Positions 1-5,260 of a DNA stretch of 5,260 nucleotides are shown here, piece after piece (position 1 is the first letter of the stretch; every line of letters starts with the position of its first letter). Both the position numbers and the translations under genes were made by a program. Source of the stretch: JAHFOW01 sp964370795 (lineage in GTDB: Bacteria > Planctomycetota > Brocadiia > Brocadiales > Brocadiaceae); assembly GCA_964370795.1 (NCBI GenBank), contig CAYJME010000222.1, forward strand, positions 1 to 5,260, given 5' to 3'. The notes under the pieces were generated by a model. It did no database searches and was not told the origin of the DNA. It saw nothing but the letters and a program-made list of their open reading frames with translations.

Positions 1-21
1 TCGTCCTTCGTCCCTCGTTTG
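1..21. repeat. Short 7-bp tandem repeat at the left edge
   Basis: Three consecutive 7-mers share TCGT at their start: TCGTCCT, TCGTCCC and TCGTTTG. The run begins at the window edge, so it may extend to the left. It lies in non-coding sequence ahead of the kinase gene. Nothing shows a function; it could be the degraded end of a longer repeat. Confidence 0.4.
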
Positions 22-67
22 ATACTTTGTTAAAAAAACAAAAGATCGTATTGTTCTTTAGTATCTT

Positions 68-79
68 TTTGGTTGCGGC
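68..79 (+). repeat. Left arm of a 12-bp inverted repeat flanking the kinase gene
   Basis: TTTGGTTGCGGC here is the exact reverse complement of 2181-2192. Extending inwards, 14 of 18 positions match. The left arm lies 31 nt before the kinase start and the right arm 9 nt after its stop, so the pair brackets the gene tightly. It may be two copies of a dispersed genomic repeat in opposite orientation. The role is unknown. Confidence 0.55.
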
Positions 80-110
80 TACGCCACTCTAGGGAATTTG
101 TTCGCTTTGC

Positions 111-2171
111 ATGATTACCAGATTCTATCATTTGTTTCAAAAGTTTTTTGGTAAAGAGAATATCTTTCTCAAAATCTTTTATAAGTTTCATACCCATTCT
201 TATAAATCCATACGGACGAAGATTATCATTTCTTCCATCCTGCTTTCCATCTTTCCTGTTTTAATCATGAGGGTGTTTGTTTATCCCACGGAGAACAAGG
301 CGTTACAGGACGCGTTGATACAAAACCTTAAAGGCGTTGGGCATAAGCAATCAGAACTTATTATTCGGTGGATTGAAGAGAGAAAGGCCGATGCGAAGAT
401 AATTGCTGAAAATCCTAACGTGCCTGGCGTCATTTATAAGTCCGAAGGGAGTGAGAATTTCTATCGGTTACTCCATAATCTGAATACTATGCGGGAGGTT
501 TATGGCTATAAAGAAATCTTCATCTGTGATCGCCAGGGTGATTTAAAAATCACGACATCGACAGGGAAGGTGATTACAAATGTAGGGGGATATGAATTCT
601 TCAGGCAGGCAGTGGGGGGGGTCACATTTGTTTCACCAATTACACCTTCTGTGATTCCCCTGGAAAACGAGTATGGAAAATTGGAGCTGGGATTGCCTAC
701 CCTTTATATTTCAACCCCGGTTATTTACGAGCACAAGATCATTGGGATTGTATGTTTGCGGTTAGATGTGATGGAGATCAGTAAACTGATGAGAAGTGTT
801 CATCTGGGGGAAACAGGTGAGACATATTTGATTAATAAAGACGGGTATATGATTTCAGAATCAAAATTTCTGAGTTACTTGAAAGACTTTGGGATCGTTA
901 ATCAAAGGACAACCCTGGAACTCAAAGTAGTAAATCCCAAAACAGGGAAATATACCAGAAGTGTTGATGAGTGTTTAAAGGGAACTACCGGATATGATAA
1001 GGAGGGGTATGCAGACTACCGTGGTGCACAGGTACTTGGCTTCTGGCGGTGGATTCCAGAACTTAATTGGGGTGTTGTTGCCGAGATAGATGTAAATGAA
1101 GGTTATGGCCCTGTTAGAAAACTTCACGCAATTGTGGCGCCGATCCTGTTTATTGTAACAATCACGGTCATTTCTATTGCATTCTTTTTTGGAAAAAAAA
1201 TATCCGATCCCATTTTATATCTCACCGAGGTGACAAAAAGTATTTCAGAAGGAGATTACAGCAAAAGGGTAAAAATTATTTCCCGTGACGAAATAGGGGA
1301 GTTGTCAAATTCTTTCAATAAAATGGCGACTTTCCTGGAAGAAAAAACGCAAAAAATCAAGGAGTATACATCCAATCTTGAGAAAACAGTTGAGGAGAGG
1401 ACAAAAGACCTGGTCATCATCAATCAGGAACTTGAAAAGCAGAGTAAGCATTTGGAAAAGGCATATAAAGAATTACTGACCCTTGACCAGATGAAAGATA
1501 AAATGATTCGTGATGTTTCGCATGAACTCAAATCGCCGGTGGCGCAGGTACAGATGGCATTCGATCTCTGGTCAAAAGAAGTAAGAAAAGAACACATAGA
1601 CCGGTCGAAAGAAGAAAAATTCGGCAAGATTATCAACGATAGCTTACAAAGATTGCGAAAGACTATCGGGAGTATCCTTGAACTATCTGTCCTGGAATCA
1701 GGCCGTCTGGTGTTCAAAAAAGAGGCGCTCCAGATGAATGAACTTATTACACAAACGATTACGGGGATGCGGCTCATTGCAGAAAAGAAAGGGTTATCTC
1801 TGATAAGTCATATTCCCGACAGATTACCCTTTCTTATTGGAGATAAGGATGAAATTGTGCGTGTGATTACGAATTTGATAGACAATGCTATAAAGTACAC
1901 AGAAAAAGGCGAAATTCATATTTACGCCGAACAAAAGGATAAATATTTTGAATTTGCCGTGAGGGATACCGGTGTGGGTATTGGTTTGCCCAAAGAACAG
2001 TACGGGAAATTATTTGAAAGATTCTTCCAGGAAAGACCGCGGGCGGATGGCGCGGGCGTTGGACTTGCAATCTGTAAGAATATCATTGAAGCACACAAAG
2101 GCAATCTCTGGGTAGAGAGTGAAGGGCGTGGAAAAGGTTCCACCTTTAGGTTTACCTTGCCGATTGCCTAG
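111..2171 (+). CDS. Membrane sensor histidine kinase (double Cache-like sensor, HAMP, HisKA, HATPase_c)
   Basis: A 686-residue inner-membrane kinase that should autophosphorylate on histidine in response to an extracytoplasmic ligand and pass phosphate to a response regulator. A short cytoplasmic tail precedes TM1 (about 38-58). A large periplasmic region (about 59-335) looks like dCache, with strand-turn patterns around 131-144 (CDRQGD) and 233-245 (GETGETYLINKDG). TM2 is about 340-361, HAMP about 363-414, then a charged coiled coil to about 465. The HisKA box DVSHELKSPV holds His471. The ATPase shows the N box (Asn588, Asn592), G1 box DTGVGIG (619-625), F box LFERFF (634-639) and G2 box GAGVGL (647-652), so all catalytic boxes look intact. 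There is no C-terminal receiver; the likely partner is the stand-alone receiver at 2340. The start is weakly supported: ATG 111 has no good ribosome site (AGGGA ends 15 nt upstream), but TM1 requires a start near here. The ligand cannot be read from sequence. Confidence 0.95.
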   Translation: MITRFYHLFQKFFGKENIFLKIFYKFHTHSYKSIRTKIIISSILLSIFPVLIMRVFVYPTENKALQDALIQNLKGVGHKQSELIIRWIEERKADAKIIAENPNVPGVIYKSEGSENFYRLLHNLNTMREVYGYKEIFICDRQGDLKITTSTGKVITNVGGYEFFRQAVGGVTFVSPITPSVIPLENEYGKLELGLPTLYISTPVIYEHKIIGIVCLRLDVMEISKLMRSVHLGETGETYLINKDGYMISESKFLSYLKDFGIVNQRTTLELKVVNPKTGKYTRSVDECLKGTTGYDKEGYADYRGAQVLGFWRWIPELNWGVVAEIDVNEGYGPVRKLHAIVAPILFIVTITVISIAFFFGKKISDPILYLTEVTKSISEGDYSKRVKIISRDEIGELSNSFNKMATFLEEKTQKIKEYTSNLEKTVEERTKDLVIINQELEKQSKHLEKAYKELLTLDQMKDKMIRDVSHELKSPVAQVQMAFDLWSKEVRKEHIDRSKEEKFGKIINDSLQRLRKTIGSILELSVLESGRLVFKKEALQMNELITQTITGMRLIAEKKGLSLISHIPDRLPFLIGDKDEIVRVITNLIDNAIKYTEKGEIHIYAEQKDKYFEFAVRDTGVGIGLPKEQYGKLFERFFQERPRADGAGVGLAICKNIIEAHKGNLWVESEGRGKGSTFRFTLPIA

Positions 2172-2180
2172 CGCAGCTAT

Positions 2181-2192
2181 GCCGCAACCAAA
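2181..2192 (-). repeat. Right arm of the 12-bp inverted repeat flanking the kinase gene
   Basis: GCCGCAACCAAA, the reverse complement of 68-79, begins 9 nt after the kinase stop codon. It directly abuts the G/C-run repeat element that fills the rest of the spacer, so the two may belong to one composite repeat. Confidence 0.55.
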
Positions 2193-2211
2193 TCCCCCGA
2201 TCAAAGGGAAA

Positions 2212-2283
2212 CAACCCCCTATGTCCCCCTTTACTAAGGGGGATTTCAGAGTTTCCCCTTTGGCAAAGGGGGGAAGGGGGTTG
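2212..2283. repeat. Nested inverted-repeat element (MITE-like or dispersed repeat)
   Basis: This 72-nt element in the kinase-receiver spacer has three perfect stems. The outer stem pairs CAACCCCCT (2212-2220) with AGGGGGTTG (2275-2283). Inside it are two 7-bp hairpins: CCCCCTT/AAGGGGG (2225-2231 with 2236-2242, loop TACT) and CCCCTTT/AAAGGGG (2255-2261 with 2265-2271, loop GGC). A further CCCCC run with a nearby AAAGGG lies just upstream (2194-2208). Runs of this kind are familiar as dispersed repeats in many environmental bacterial genomes. In RNA it would fold as a three-way structure and might attenuate or process the kinase-receiver transcript. It lacks the long T tract of a classic intrinsic terminator, so I do not call it one. 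Whether it is mobile cannot be told from one copy. Confidence 0.75.
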
Positions 2284-2327
2284 TGAAAAACTTACAAAAA
2301 AAAGAAGTTTTTGCTGAGTAGTACTAT

Positions 2328-2333
2328 AAGGAG
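2328..2333 (+). promoter_or_regulatory. Ribosome binding site fixing the TTG start of the receiver gene
   Basis: AAGGAG lies 6 nt before TTG 2340. It supports that unusual start, which yields the typical receiver N terminus MSKKILIVEDE. Confidence 0.8.
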
Positions 2334-2339
2334 TGCGCA

Positions 2340-2705
2340 TTGAGTAAAAAAATACTCATCGTTGAGGATGAAGAAGATTTTTTCTTTTTCTACATGACGA
2401 TGCTTGAAGGAACTGGATATAGTATTATCCGTGCTATTGACGGTGAAGAGGCATTTGAAAAGATAAAAGGAGAGAAACCAGATCTTATAATCCTTGACTT
2501 GTTACTCGATCAGATGAAAGGTGAAGACTTCCTGAAACAATTGAAATCAGACTCTCTCTATGCTCATACATCCATTATTATTGCCAGCAGTTTTTCTCCC
2601 CGTGCGTATAAATCGATATTTGAGATAGATCCCACACTGACCTTTCTTGAAAAACCATTCACTCAGGAAAAACTCCTGGAAGAGATTAAGGCCAAAATAG
2701 GATAG
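2340..2705 (+). CDS. Stand-alone response regulator receiver domain protein
   Basis: A 121-residue single-domain CheY-like receiver that should take phosphate from a histidine kinase in the cytoplasm. The start is TTG with a strong AAGGAG six bases upstream. Key residues are present: acidic pocket Glu9-Asp10-Glu11, phospho-acceptor Asp53 at the end of the strand DLIILD, Ser83 as the switch Thr/Ser (IIIASS), and Lys105-Pro106 (LEKPF). The protein ends after the last receiver helix, so it has no DNA-binding or enzymatic output and must act by protein contact or as a phosphorelay intermediate. Residues 14-18 (FFFFY) at the start of helix 1 are unusually aromatic. The kinase at 111-2171 lacks its own receiver and is the obvious partner. 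The next gene starts 3 nt after the stop, implying a shared transcript. Confidence 0.93.
   Translation: MSKKILIVEDEEDFFFFYMTMLEGTGYSIIRAIDGEEAFEKIKGEKPDLIILDLLLDQMKGEDFLKQLKSDSLYAHTSIIIASSFSPRAYKSIFEIDPTLTFLEKPFTQEKLLEEIKAKIG
2698..2702 (+). promoter_or_regulatory. Ribosome binding site of the lipoprotein gene, inside the receiver gene end
   Basis: TAGGA sits 6 nt before ATG 2709 and overlaps the last codons of the receiver gene. This suggests coupled translation of the two genes. Confidence 0.55.
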
Positions 2706-2708
2706 ACC

Positions 2709-3587
2709 ATGAAATACTTTACACTACCCGTAAGATATCTTGTTCTGTTCATAATTCTCCTTGCTGGTTGTTCCTCAGCACAACACGCCGAATCCGATAG
2801 CGGAAGATATGCTGGCTACCTTGAAATGTCTTTAATACAAGATGTGGAAGATGGAAGGCTCGATATGCCATTGGAGCAGGCAAGTCTTATTGCCTCCGGC
2901 GTTGATACGGAAAAAAGGATGCAATCATACCTTGTAAAAGTTGACCAACTCATTTCCCATATAGATGGTGAAACAGAAGTCAACAGGACGAACGACCCGA
3001 TAAGCAAGGCACAGATTATATTCGACTGGTTACAAAAAAATGCTTACGATGGCGCATACCACGACTGCTACGATTTTAAAGACACGCTTAACCTCAAGGT
3101 GGGAAATTGTCTTTCGTATGCAATACGTTTTACCGTACTCTGCAGACATTATGGGATTGATGTAAAAAACATTTTCATTCCGGGACACATTTACAATAGG
3201 GTTGAATCAAATGGTCAAACGCATGAATTCGAACACACCCACAGTGACGGTATTGTAAAAAAGGGAGATAAGTCCAATCCACACAAAAAAGTGCTGGAAG
3301 ATAGAGAACTTATCGCAGAGATTTATTTATATAAAGCCCGCAATGCAAATAATGATCTGAAATATCAGGAGTCACTGAAATATTGCCAACAAACGTTAAC
3401 GTGCAATCCTCATGATAGTCGACCCGTTATCCTGCTCCTGGACAATTATCTGGCCATGAAGCGCTACGACGATGCATTACAAAGTTTAAACAGTTATCTT
3501 TCCCAACATCCTGAAGAAAAAAAATCCTTTCAAAAAACGTATAATATCTTGAATAATTTGTGTAAAAAGGAAGATAATAGAACGTAA
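2709..3587 (+). CDS. Lipoprotein with transglutaminase-like domain and C-terminal TPR-like repeats
   Basis: A 292-residue protein with a lipoprotein signal: a hydrophobic stretch (about 10-19) ends in lipobox LAGC with Cys21. Ser at position +2, rather than Asp, favours the outer membrane, facing the periplasm. The middle (about 90-180) resembles the transglutaminase-like/SirB1-type fold: VGNCLSYAIRFTVLCRHYGI places nucleophile Cys134 at a helix start, and GHIYNRV supplies His160. The third acidic residue is not clear (Glu173, Glu175 or Asp180 are candidates). Such domains are often cysteine proteases or peptide-binding relatives; activity here is inference. Residues about 205-272 form two helix pairs of TPR type (ending CNPHDSRP and QHPEEKK), suggesting protein binding. 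Co-transcription with the receiver gene suggests a link to the kinase pathway. The substrate is unknown. Confidence 0.85.
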   Translation: MKYFTLPVRYLVLFIILLAGCSSAQHAESDSGRYAGYLEMSLIQDVEDGRLDMPLEQASLIASGVDTEKRMQSYLVKVDQLISHIDGETEVNRTNDPISKAQIIFDWLQKNAYDGAYHDCYDFKDTLNLKVGNCLSYAIRFTVLCRHYGIDVKNIFIPGHIYNRVESNGQTHEFEHTHSDGIVKKGDKSNPHKKVLEDRELIAEIYLYKARNANNDLKYQESLKYCQQTLTCNPHDSRPVILLLDNYLAMKRYDDALQSLNSYLSQHPEEKKSFQKTYNILNNLCKKEDNRT

Positions 3588-3618
3588 TAAATTTATACCC
3601 CGAAACTATCTATATTGT

Positions 3619-3624
3619 GAGGAG
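3619..3624 (+). promoter_or_regulatory. Ribosome binding site fixing the CBS protein start at ATG 3632
   Basis: GAGGAG lies 7 nt before ATG 3632. An in-frame GTG at 3617 overlaps this site and would add five residues (VRRTN), but it has no ribosome site of its own. The ATG is therefore preferred. Confidence 0.8.
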
Positions 3625-3631
3625 AACAAAC

Positions 3632-4234
3632 ATGGCTACGTATAATTTTGTGGCAAGGGATCTCATGGCAGAAAAGGTAGTATGTGTGCAGCCGGAGACG
3701 TCCATCAGTGAACTTATAAAAATACTCGTCAAAAACAAGATTAATGGCGCCCCTGTTATCAATAAAGCAGGGAAACTCGTGGGAGTTATTTCAAAAACCG
3801 ATATTATAGAACAGGGAGAAAAGGCGGGTAAAAAGCGAAGCGCTCAGGGTAAGAAATCGTATTACGATGACACGAATGGAAAGCTTGAGAAGTATTTTGA
3901 TAAAGTAGTAAAGTCAAAGGATTTTGGGAAGACCCTGGTAAAGGATGTCATGACAACGAATGTCATTACCGCACGTGCAGATGACACCATCGACCGTCTT
4001 GCGAAAACCATGTATGACAAGAAGATTCACAGGATTATTATTCAGGATAAGGGGCAGGTACTGGGGGTGGTGAGTACTATGGATATCCTCAATGCCGTCA
4101 GTACGATGGGGTACGGCAGCAGCGCCTTTATCACTGAAGAGGCTGTTATAGATTTGCAGGACAGACTGGACGATGCGGCAAAATCTATTCAATCACTCCG
4201 CGGTATTATTAGTAAAATTCGTGGTGAACAGTAA
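3632..4234 (+). CDS. Tandem CBS-domain protein
   Basis: A 200-residue cytoplasmic protein built of one CBS pair (Bateman module), which normally binds adenine nucleotides and acts as an energy or ligand sensor. CBS1 spans about 8-60, starting ARDLM and containing INGAPVI (37-43) and the ending GKLVGVISKTDI. CBS2 spans about 103-154, starting VKDVM, with KKIHRIII and the ending GQVLGVVSTMDIL. The linker between them (about 61-102) is long and rich in Lys/Gly, with basic stretches and a YYDD patch. The C-terminal 30 residues look like an amphipathic helix or coiled coil, suited to oligomerisation. No catalytic or transport domain is fused, so the partner is unknown. It lies 44 nt after the lipoprotein gene on the same strand and could be in the same operon. 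The start was chosen from GAGGAG at 3619-3624. Confidence 0.92.
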   Translation: MATYNFVARDLMAEKVVCVQPETSISELIKILVKNKINGAPVINKAGKLVGVISKTDIIEQGEKAGKKRSAQGKKSYYDDTNGKLEKYFDKVVKSKDFGKTLVKDVMTTNVITARADDTIDRLAKTMYDKKIHRIIIQDKGQVLGVVSTMDILNAVSTMGYGSSAFITEEAVIDLQDRLDDAAKSIQSLRGIISKIRGEQ

Positions 4235-4307
4235 TACATTTTCATTTACGCGTTCAAACCTGTTTTGCAAAAATTGTAACGCCGGGACCTTGTGGTCGTT
4301 AAGAAAC

Positions 4308-4343
4308 GGTTTAAACGGATTAAACTGTTTAAACCAATTAATT
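4308..4343. repeat. 9-bp tandem repeat (NNNTTAAAC) with internal palindrome
   Basis: Three consecutive 9-mers, GGTTTAAAC, GGATTAAAC and TGTTTAAAC, are followed by a decayed fourth, CAATTAATT. GGTTTAAAC (4308-4316) and GTTTAAACC (4327-4335) also form a perfect 9-bp inverted repeat around a 10-nt spacer. The array sits in the non-coding gap between the CBS gene and the small membrane protein gene. It could be a micro-satellite-like repeat or a regulator binding array; nothing decides between these. Confidence 0.6.
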
Positions 4344-4346
4344 TGT

Positions 4347-4376
4347 TTGATCTGTGCAATTGATTGTGAGGATAAA
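4347..4376 (+). promoter_or_regulatory. Weak candidate promoter for the small membrane protein gene
   Basis: TTGATC (4347-4352) and GATAAA (4371-4376) are separated by 18 nt; each matches four of six sigma70 consensus bases. It lies just after the 9-bp repeat array and about 54 nt before ATG 4430. The match is weak and could be chance in A/T-rich sequence. Confidence 0.25.
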
Positions 4377-4429
4377 CCACCCGCGCTGTGTATTACGACT
4401 CGTCCGGGTTCGGAAAAATCTGATACAAA

Positions 4430-4762
4430 ATGGATAGAAGAACTGTTTTTTTAAGCATTCTTGCAGGTCTTGTGGTTGCAGTGATAAGTTATGTGACCAG
4501 AGAATCCATCCTTGCAGGCAGGGCAAAAGCAAGTAACGAAAAAAATTTTCAGCAACTCGTGCATGGTTTAGGACTGGGGGCTACCACAAAACCAACATGG
4601 TGCTTTATTAATTTCGACCCAAGAATTGACCCGCGATGTCCCTGTATTGAATGGCCTGTAGCCGGCGGTTATTGTTACTGTCCGGATCATACGGGCACGG
4701 TTTCTTTTATTGAAGGAGATGTGGAAATGGGGGTGAAGATAGAGATTGTGAGAAATCGGTAA
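4430..4762 (+). CDS. Small membrane-anchored protein with two Cys-x-Cys motifs, unknown function
   Basis: I do not recognise this 110-residue protein. It starts MDRR and has one hydrophobic segment (about 5-22), which is either an uncleaved signal anchor or a signal peptide. The rest is predicted to lie outside the cytoplasm. Residues 57-89 are Cys-rich: Cys58, then Cys70-Pro-Cys72 and Cys82-Tyr-Cys84 followed by PDHTG, with aromatic residues between. The paired CxC motifs and His87 could bind a metal or form disulfides; there is no CxxCH, so it is not a c-type cytochrome. A stop codon lies in frame 9 nt upstream, so ATG 4430 is the first possible start, although no clear ribosome site is visible. 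The lack of a ribosome site and of a known family lowers confidence, but the membrane segment and the ordered Cys pattern argue that it is real. Confidence 0.7.
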   Translation: MDRRTVFLSILAGLVVAVISYVTRESILAGRAKASNEKNFQQLVHGLGLGATTKPTWCFINFDPRIDPRCPCIEWPVAGGYCYCPDHTGTVSFIEGDVEMGVKIEIVRNR

Positions 4763-4792
4763 CATACAATTTCTTAACTTTGTACTTTTCCG

Positions 4793-4821
4793 TTGATTTT
4801 CGCCGTTGAACCACATATATT
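4793..4821 (+). promoter_or_regulatory. Sigma70-like promoter upstream of the Cas6-like gene
   Basis: TTGATT (4793-4798) and TATATT (4816-4821) are separated by exactly 17 nt; the -35 matches four of six and the -10 five of six consensus bases. It begins 31 nt after the stop of the preceding gene and leaves a leader of roughly 55-60 nt before ATG 4886. It suggests that the Cas6-like gene starts a new transcription unit. Confidence 0.5.
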
Positions 4822-4885
4822 ATCTGGCAGTTTATTCTCTGAAATATACATTCCGGCTGCACGAACCGAAAATAAAAAGGTGGCT

Positions 4886-5260
4886 ATGCTCGAATCATTT
4901 CGGGTGGCAAAATTCAGGTTTACTGTCTGTGCCAAAGAATCTGTACGCTTCCCTGCCTATAAAGGCGCTGCCTTTCGCGGTGGCTTTGGATATGCCTTTA
5001 AGCGAGTTGTTTGCGTAATCAAGGGCAAGGCATGTGACGATTGTCTCCTGAAACAAAAATGTATTTATTCGTATATTTTTGAGACCCCGCCGCCGGAAGA
5101 CACCGAAATACTTCGCCTCTATCCAAAAGTACCGCATCCCTTTGTCATTGAGCCACCAAATATTGAAAAACAATCCTTTGAACCCGGCGAAGTATTTTCA
5201 TTTCACTTAACCCAAGTTCGACAAGTAAAAGTCGTATCAACAGTAATATCAATTATTTGC
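4886..5260 (+). CDS. cas6: Cas6-type CRISPR pre-crRNA processing endoribonuclease, N-terminal part (runs off edge)
   Basis: This 125-codon open frame continues past the window. Cas6 enzymes are RAMP-fold RNases that cut CRISPR precursor transcripts within the repeats. The N-terminal pattern fits the Cas6 subfamily: a first strand FRVAKFRFTV (5-14), then FPAYKGAAFRGGFGYAFKRVVC (22-43), a four-Cys cluster (Cys43, Cys50, Cys53, Cys59), YSYIFETPPP (61-70), PHPFVIEPP (83-91) and FEPGEVFSFHLT (98-109). The C-terminal glycine-rich RNA-binding loop would lie outside the window. ATG 4886 is preferred because the first strand starts at once and AAAGG (4876-4880) precedes it by 5 nt; an in-frame GTG at 4880 is less likely. 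After Thr109 (nt 5212) the residues no longer resemble the family, where a segment like LIGKA..YLPYF is expected. The gene may therefore be frameshifted or interrupted. The family call rests on remembered motifs, not a search. Confidence 0.8.
   Translation, partial: MLESFRVAKFRFTVCAKESVRFPAYKGAAFRGGFGYAFKRVVCVIKGKACDDCLLKQKCIYSYIFETPPPEDTEILRLYPKVPHPFVIEPPNIEKQSFEPGEVFSFHLTQVRQVKVVSTVISIIC

Noticed and set aside
21..70. A/T-rich stem (GATACT 21-26 with AGTATC 60-65, inner AACAA/TTGTT) followed by a T run, as a terminator of an upstream gene
   Set aside because: The stem is A/T-rich, weak and widely spaced, and no upstream gene is visible in the window, so a terminator call is not supported.
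1424..1777. Antisense open frame within the kinase gene (117 residues)
   Set aside because: It lies fully opposite the HisKA region of a clear kinase gene, and its translation shows no domain pattern. It is a shadow frame.
2152..2340. Minus-strand open frame across the kinase-receiver spacer
   Set aside because: Its sequence is made of the G/C-run repeats and has no ribosome site or domain pattern.
3611..3616. TATATT as a -10 box for the CBS gene
   Set aside because: No acceptable -35 lies 16-18 nt upstream, and the box nearly touches the ribosome binding site, leaving no leader.
4278..4300. GACC-TTGT-GGTC hairpin in the gap after the CBS gene as a terminator
   Set aside because: The stem has only four base pairs and no T tract follows.
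4235..4429. A tRNA or small RNA gene in the gap
   Set aside because: No cloverleaf arms, T-loop consensus or terminator pattern could be traced on either strand.
4173..4454. Plus-strand 93-residue frame overlapping the CBS gene end and the following gap
   Set aside because: It overlaps the CBS gene by about 60 nt in another frame; its NGLNGLNCLNQL stretch is only the 9-bp DNA repeat read as codons, and no ribosome site is seen.
4806..5018. Plus-strand 70-residue frame at the start of the Cas6-like region
   Set aside because: The frame starting at 4886 matches the Cas6 pattern, including its cysteine cluster; this one overlaps it and contains the promoter region.
4895..5173. Minus-strand 92-residue frame opposite the Cas6-like gene
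   Set aside because: It is entirely antisense to codons that fit the Cas6 family, with no recognisable features.

Overview
The window holds six same-strand genes: five complete and one cut by the right edge. Base composition is moderate (about 40-45% G+C by eye). A periplasm-facing sensor kinase and an outer-membrane-type lipoprotein point to a Gram-negative (diderm) bacterium. The GGGGG/CCCCC dispersed repeats and gene styles would suit an environmental lineage such as an anammox planctomycete or a Nitrospirota member, but nothing seen here fixes the taxon.

Left part (1-3587) is a signalling cluster. A large membrane histidine kinase (111-2171) has an extracytoplasmic double Cache-like sensor, HAMP, coiled coil and a complete kinase core, but no receiver or output domain. 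A 168-nt spacer filled with a nested G/C-rich inverted-repeat element follows. Then come a stand-alone receiver protein (2340-2705, TTG start) and, 3 nt later, a lipoprotein with a transglutaminase/cysteine-protease-like core and C-terminal TPR-like helices (2709-3587). Receiver and lipoprotein are almost certainly co-transcribed.

Middle part (3632-4762): a two-CBS-domain protein (corrected start 3632) lies 44 nt after the lipoprotein. A 195-nt non-coding stretch then carries a short 9-bp tandem repeat. It is followed by a 110-residue, single-membrane-anchor protein with two Cys-x-Cys motifs that I do not recognise.

Right edge (4763-5260): a good sigma70-like promoter precedes an open frame (4886 to the edge) whose sequence matches the N-terminal half of a Cas6-type RAMP endoribonuclease, the CRISPR pre-crRNA processing enzyme, including its four-cysteine cluster. 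This is probably the edge of a CRISPR-Cas locus outside the window. The Cas6-like pattern ends abruptly near 5212, about 48 nt before the edge, which hints at a frameshift or an inserted element. No CRISPR array, tRNA or rRNA is visible.

The kinase, receiver, lipoprotein and CBS protein plausibly form an envelope-sensing module. The Cas6 gene appears to be a separate transcription unit.
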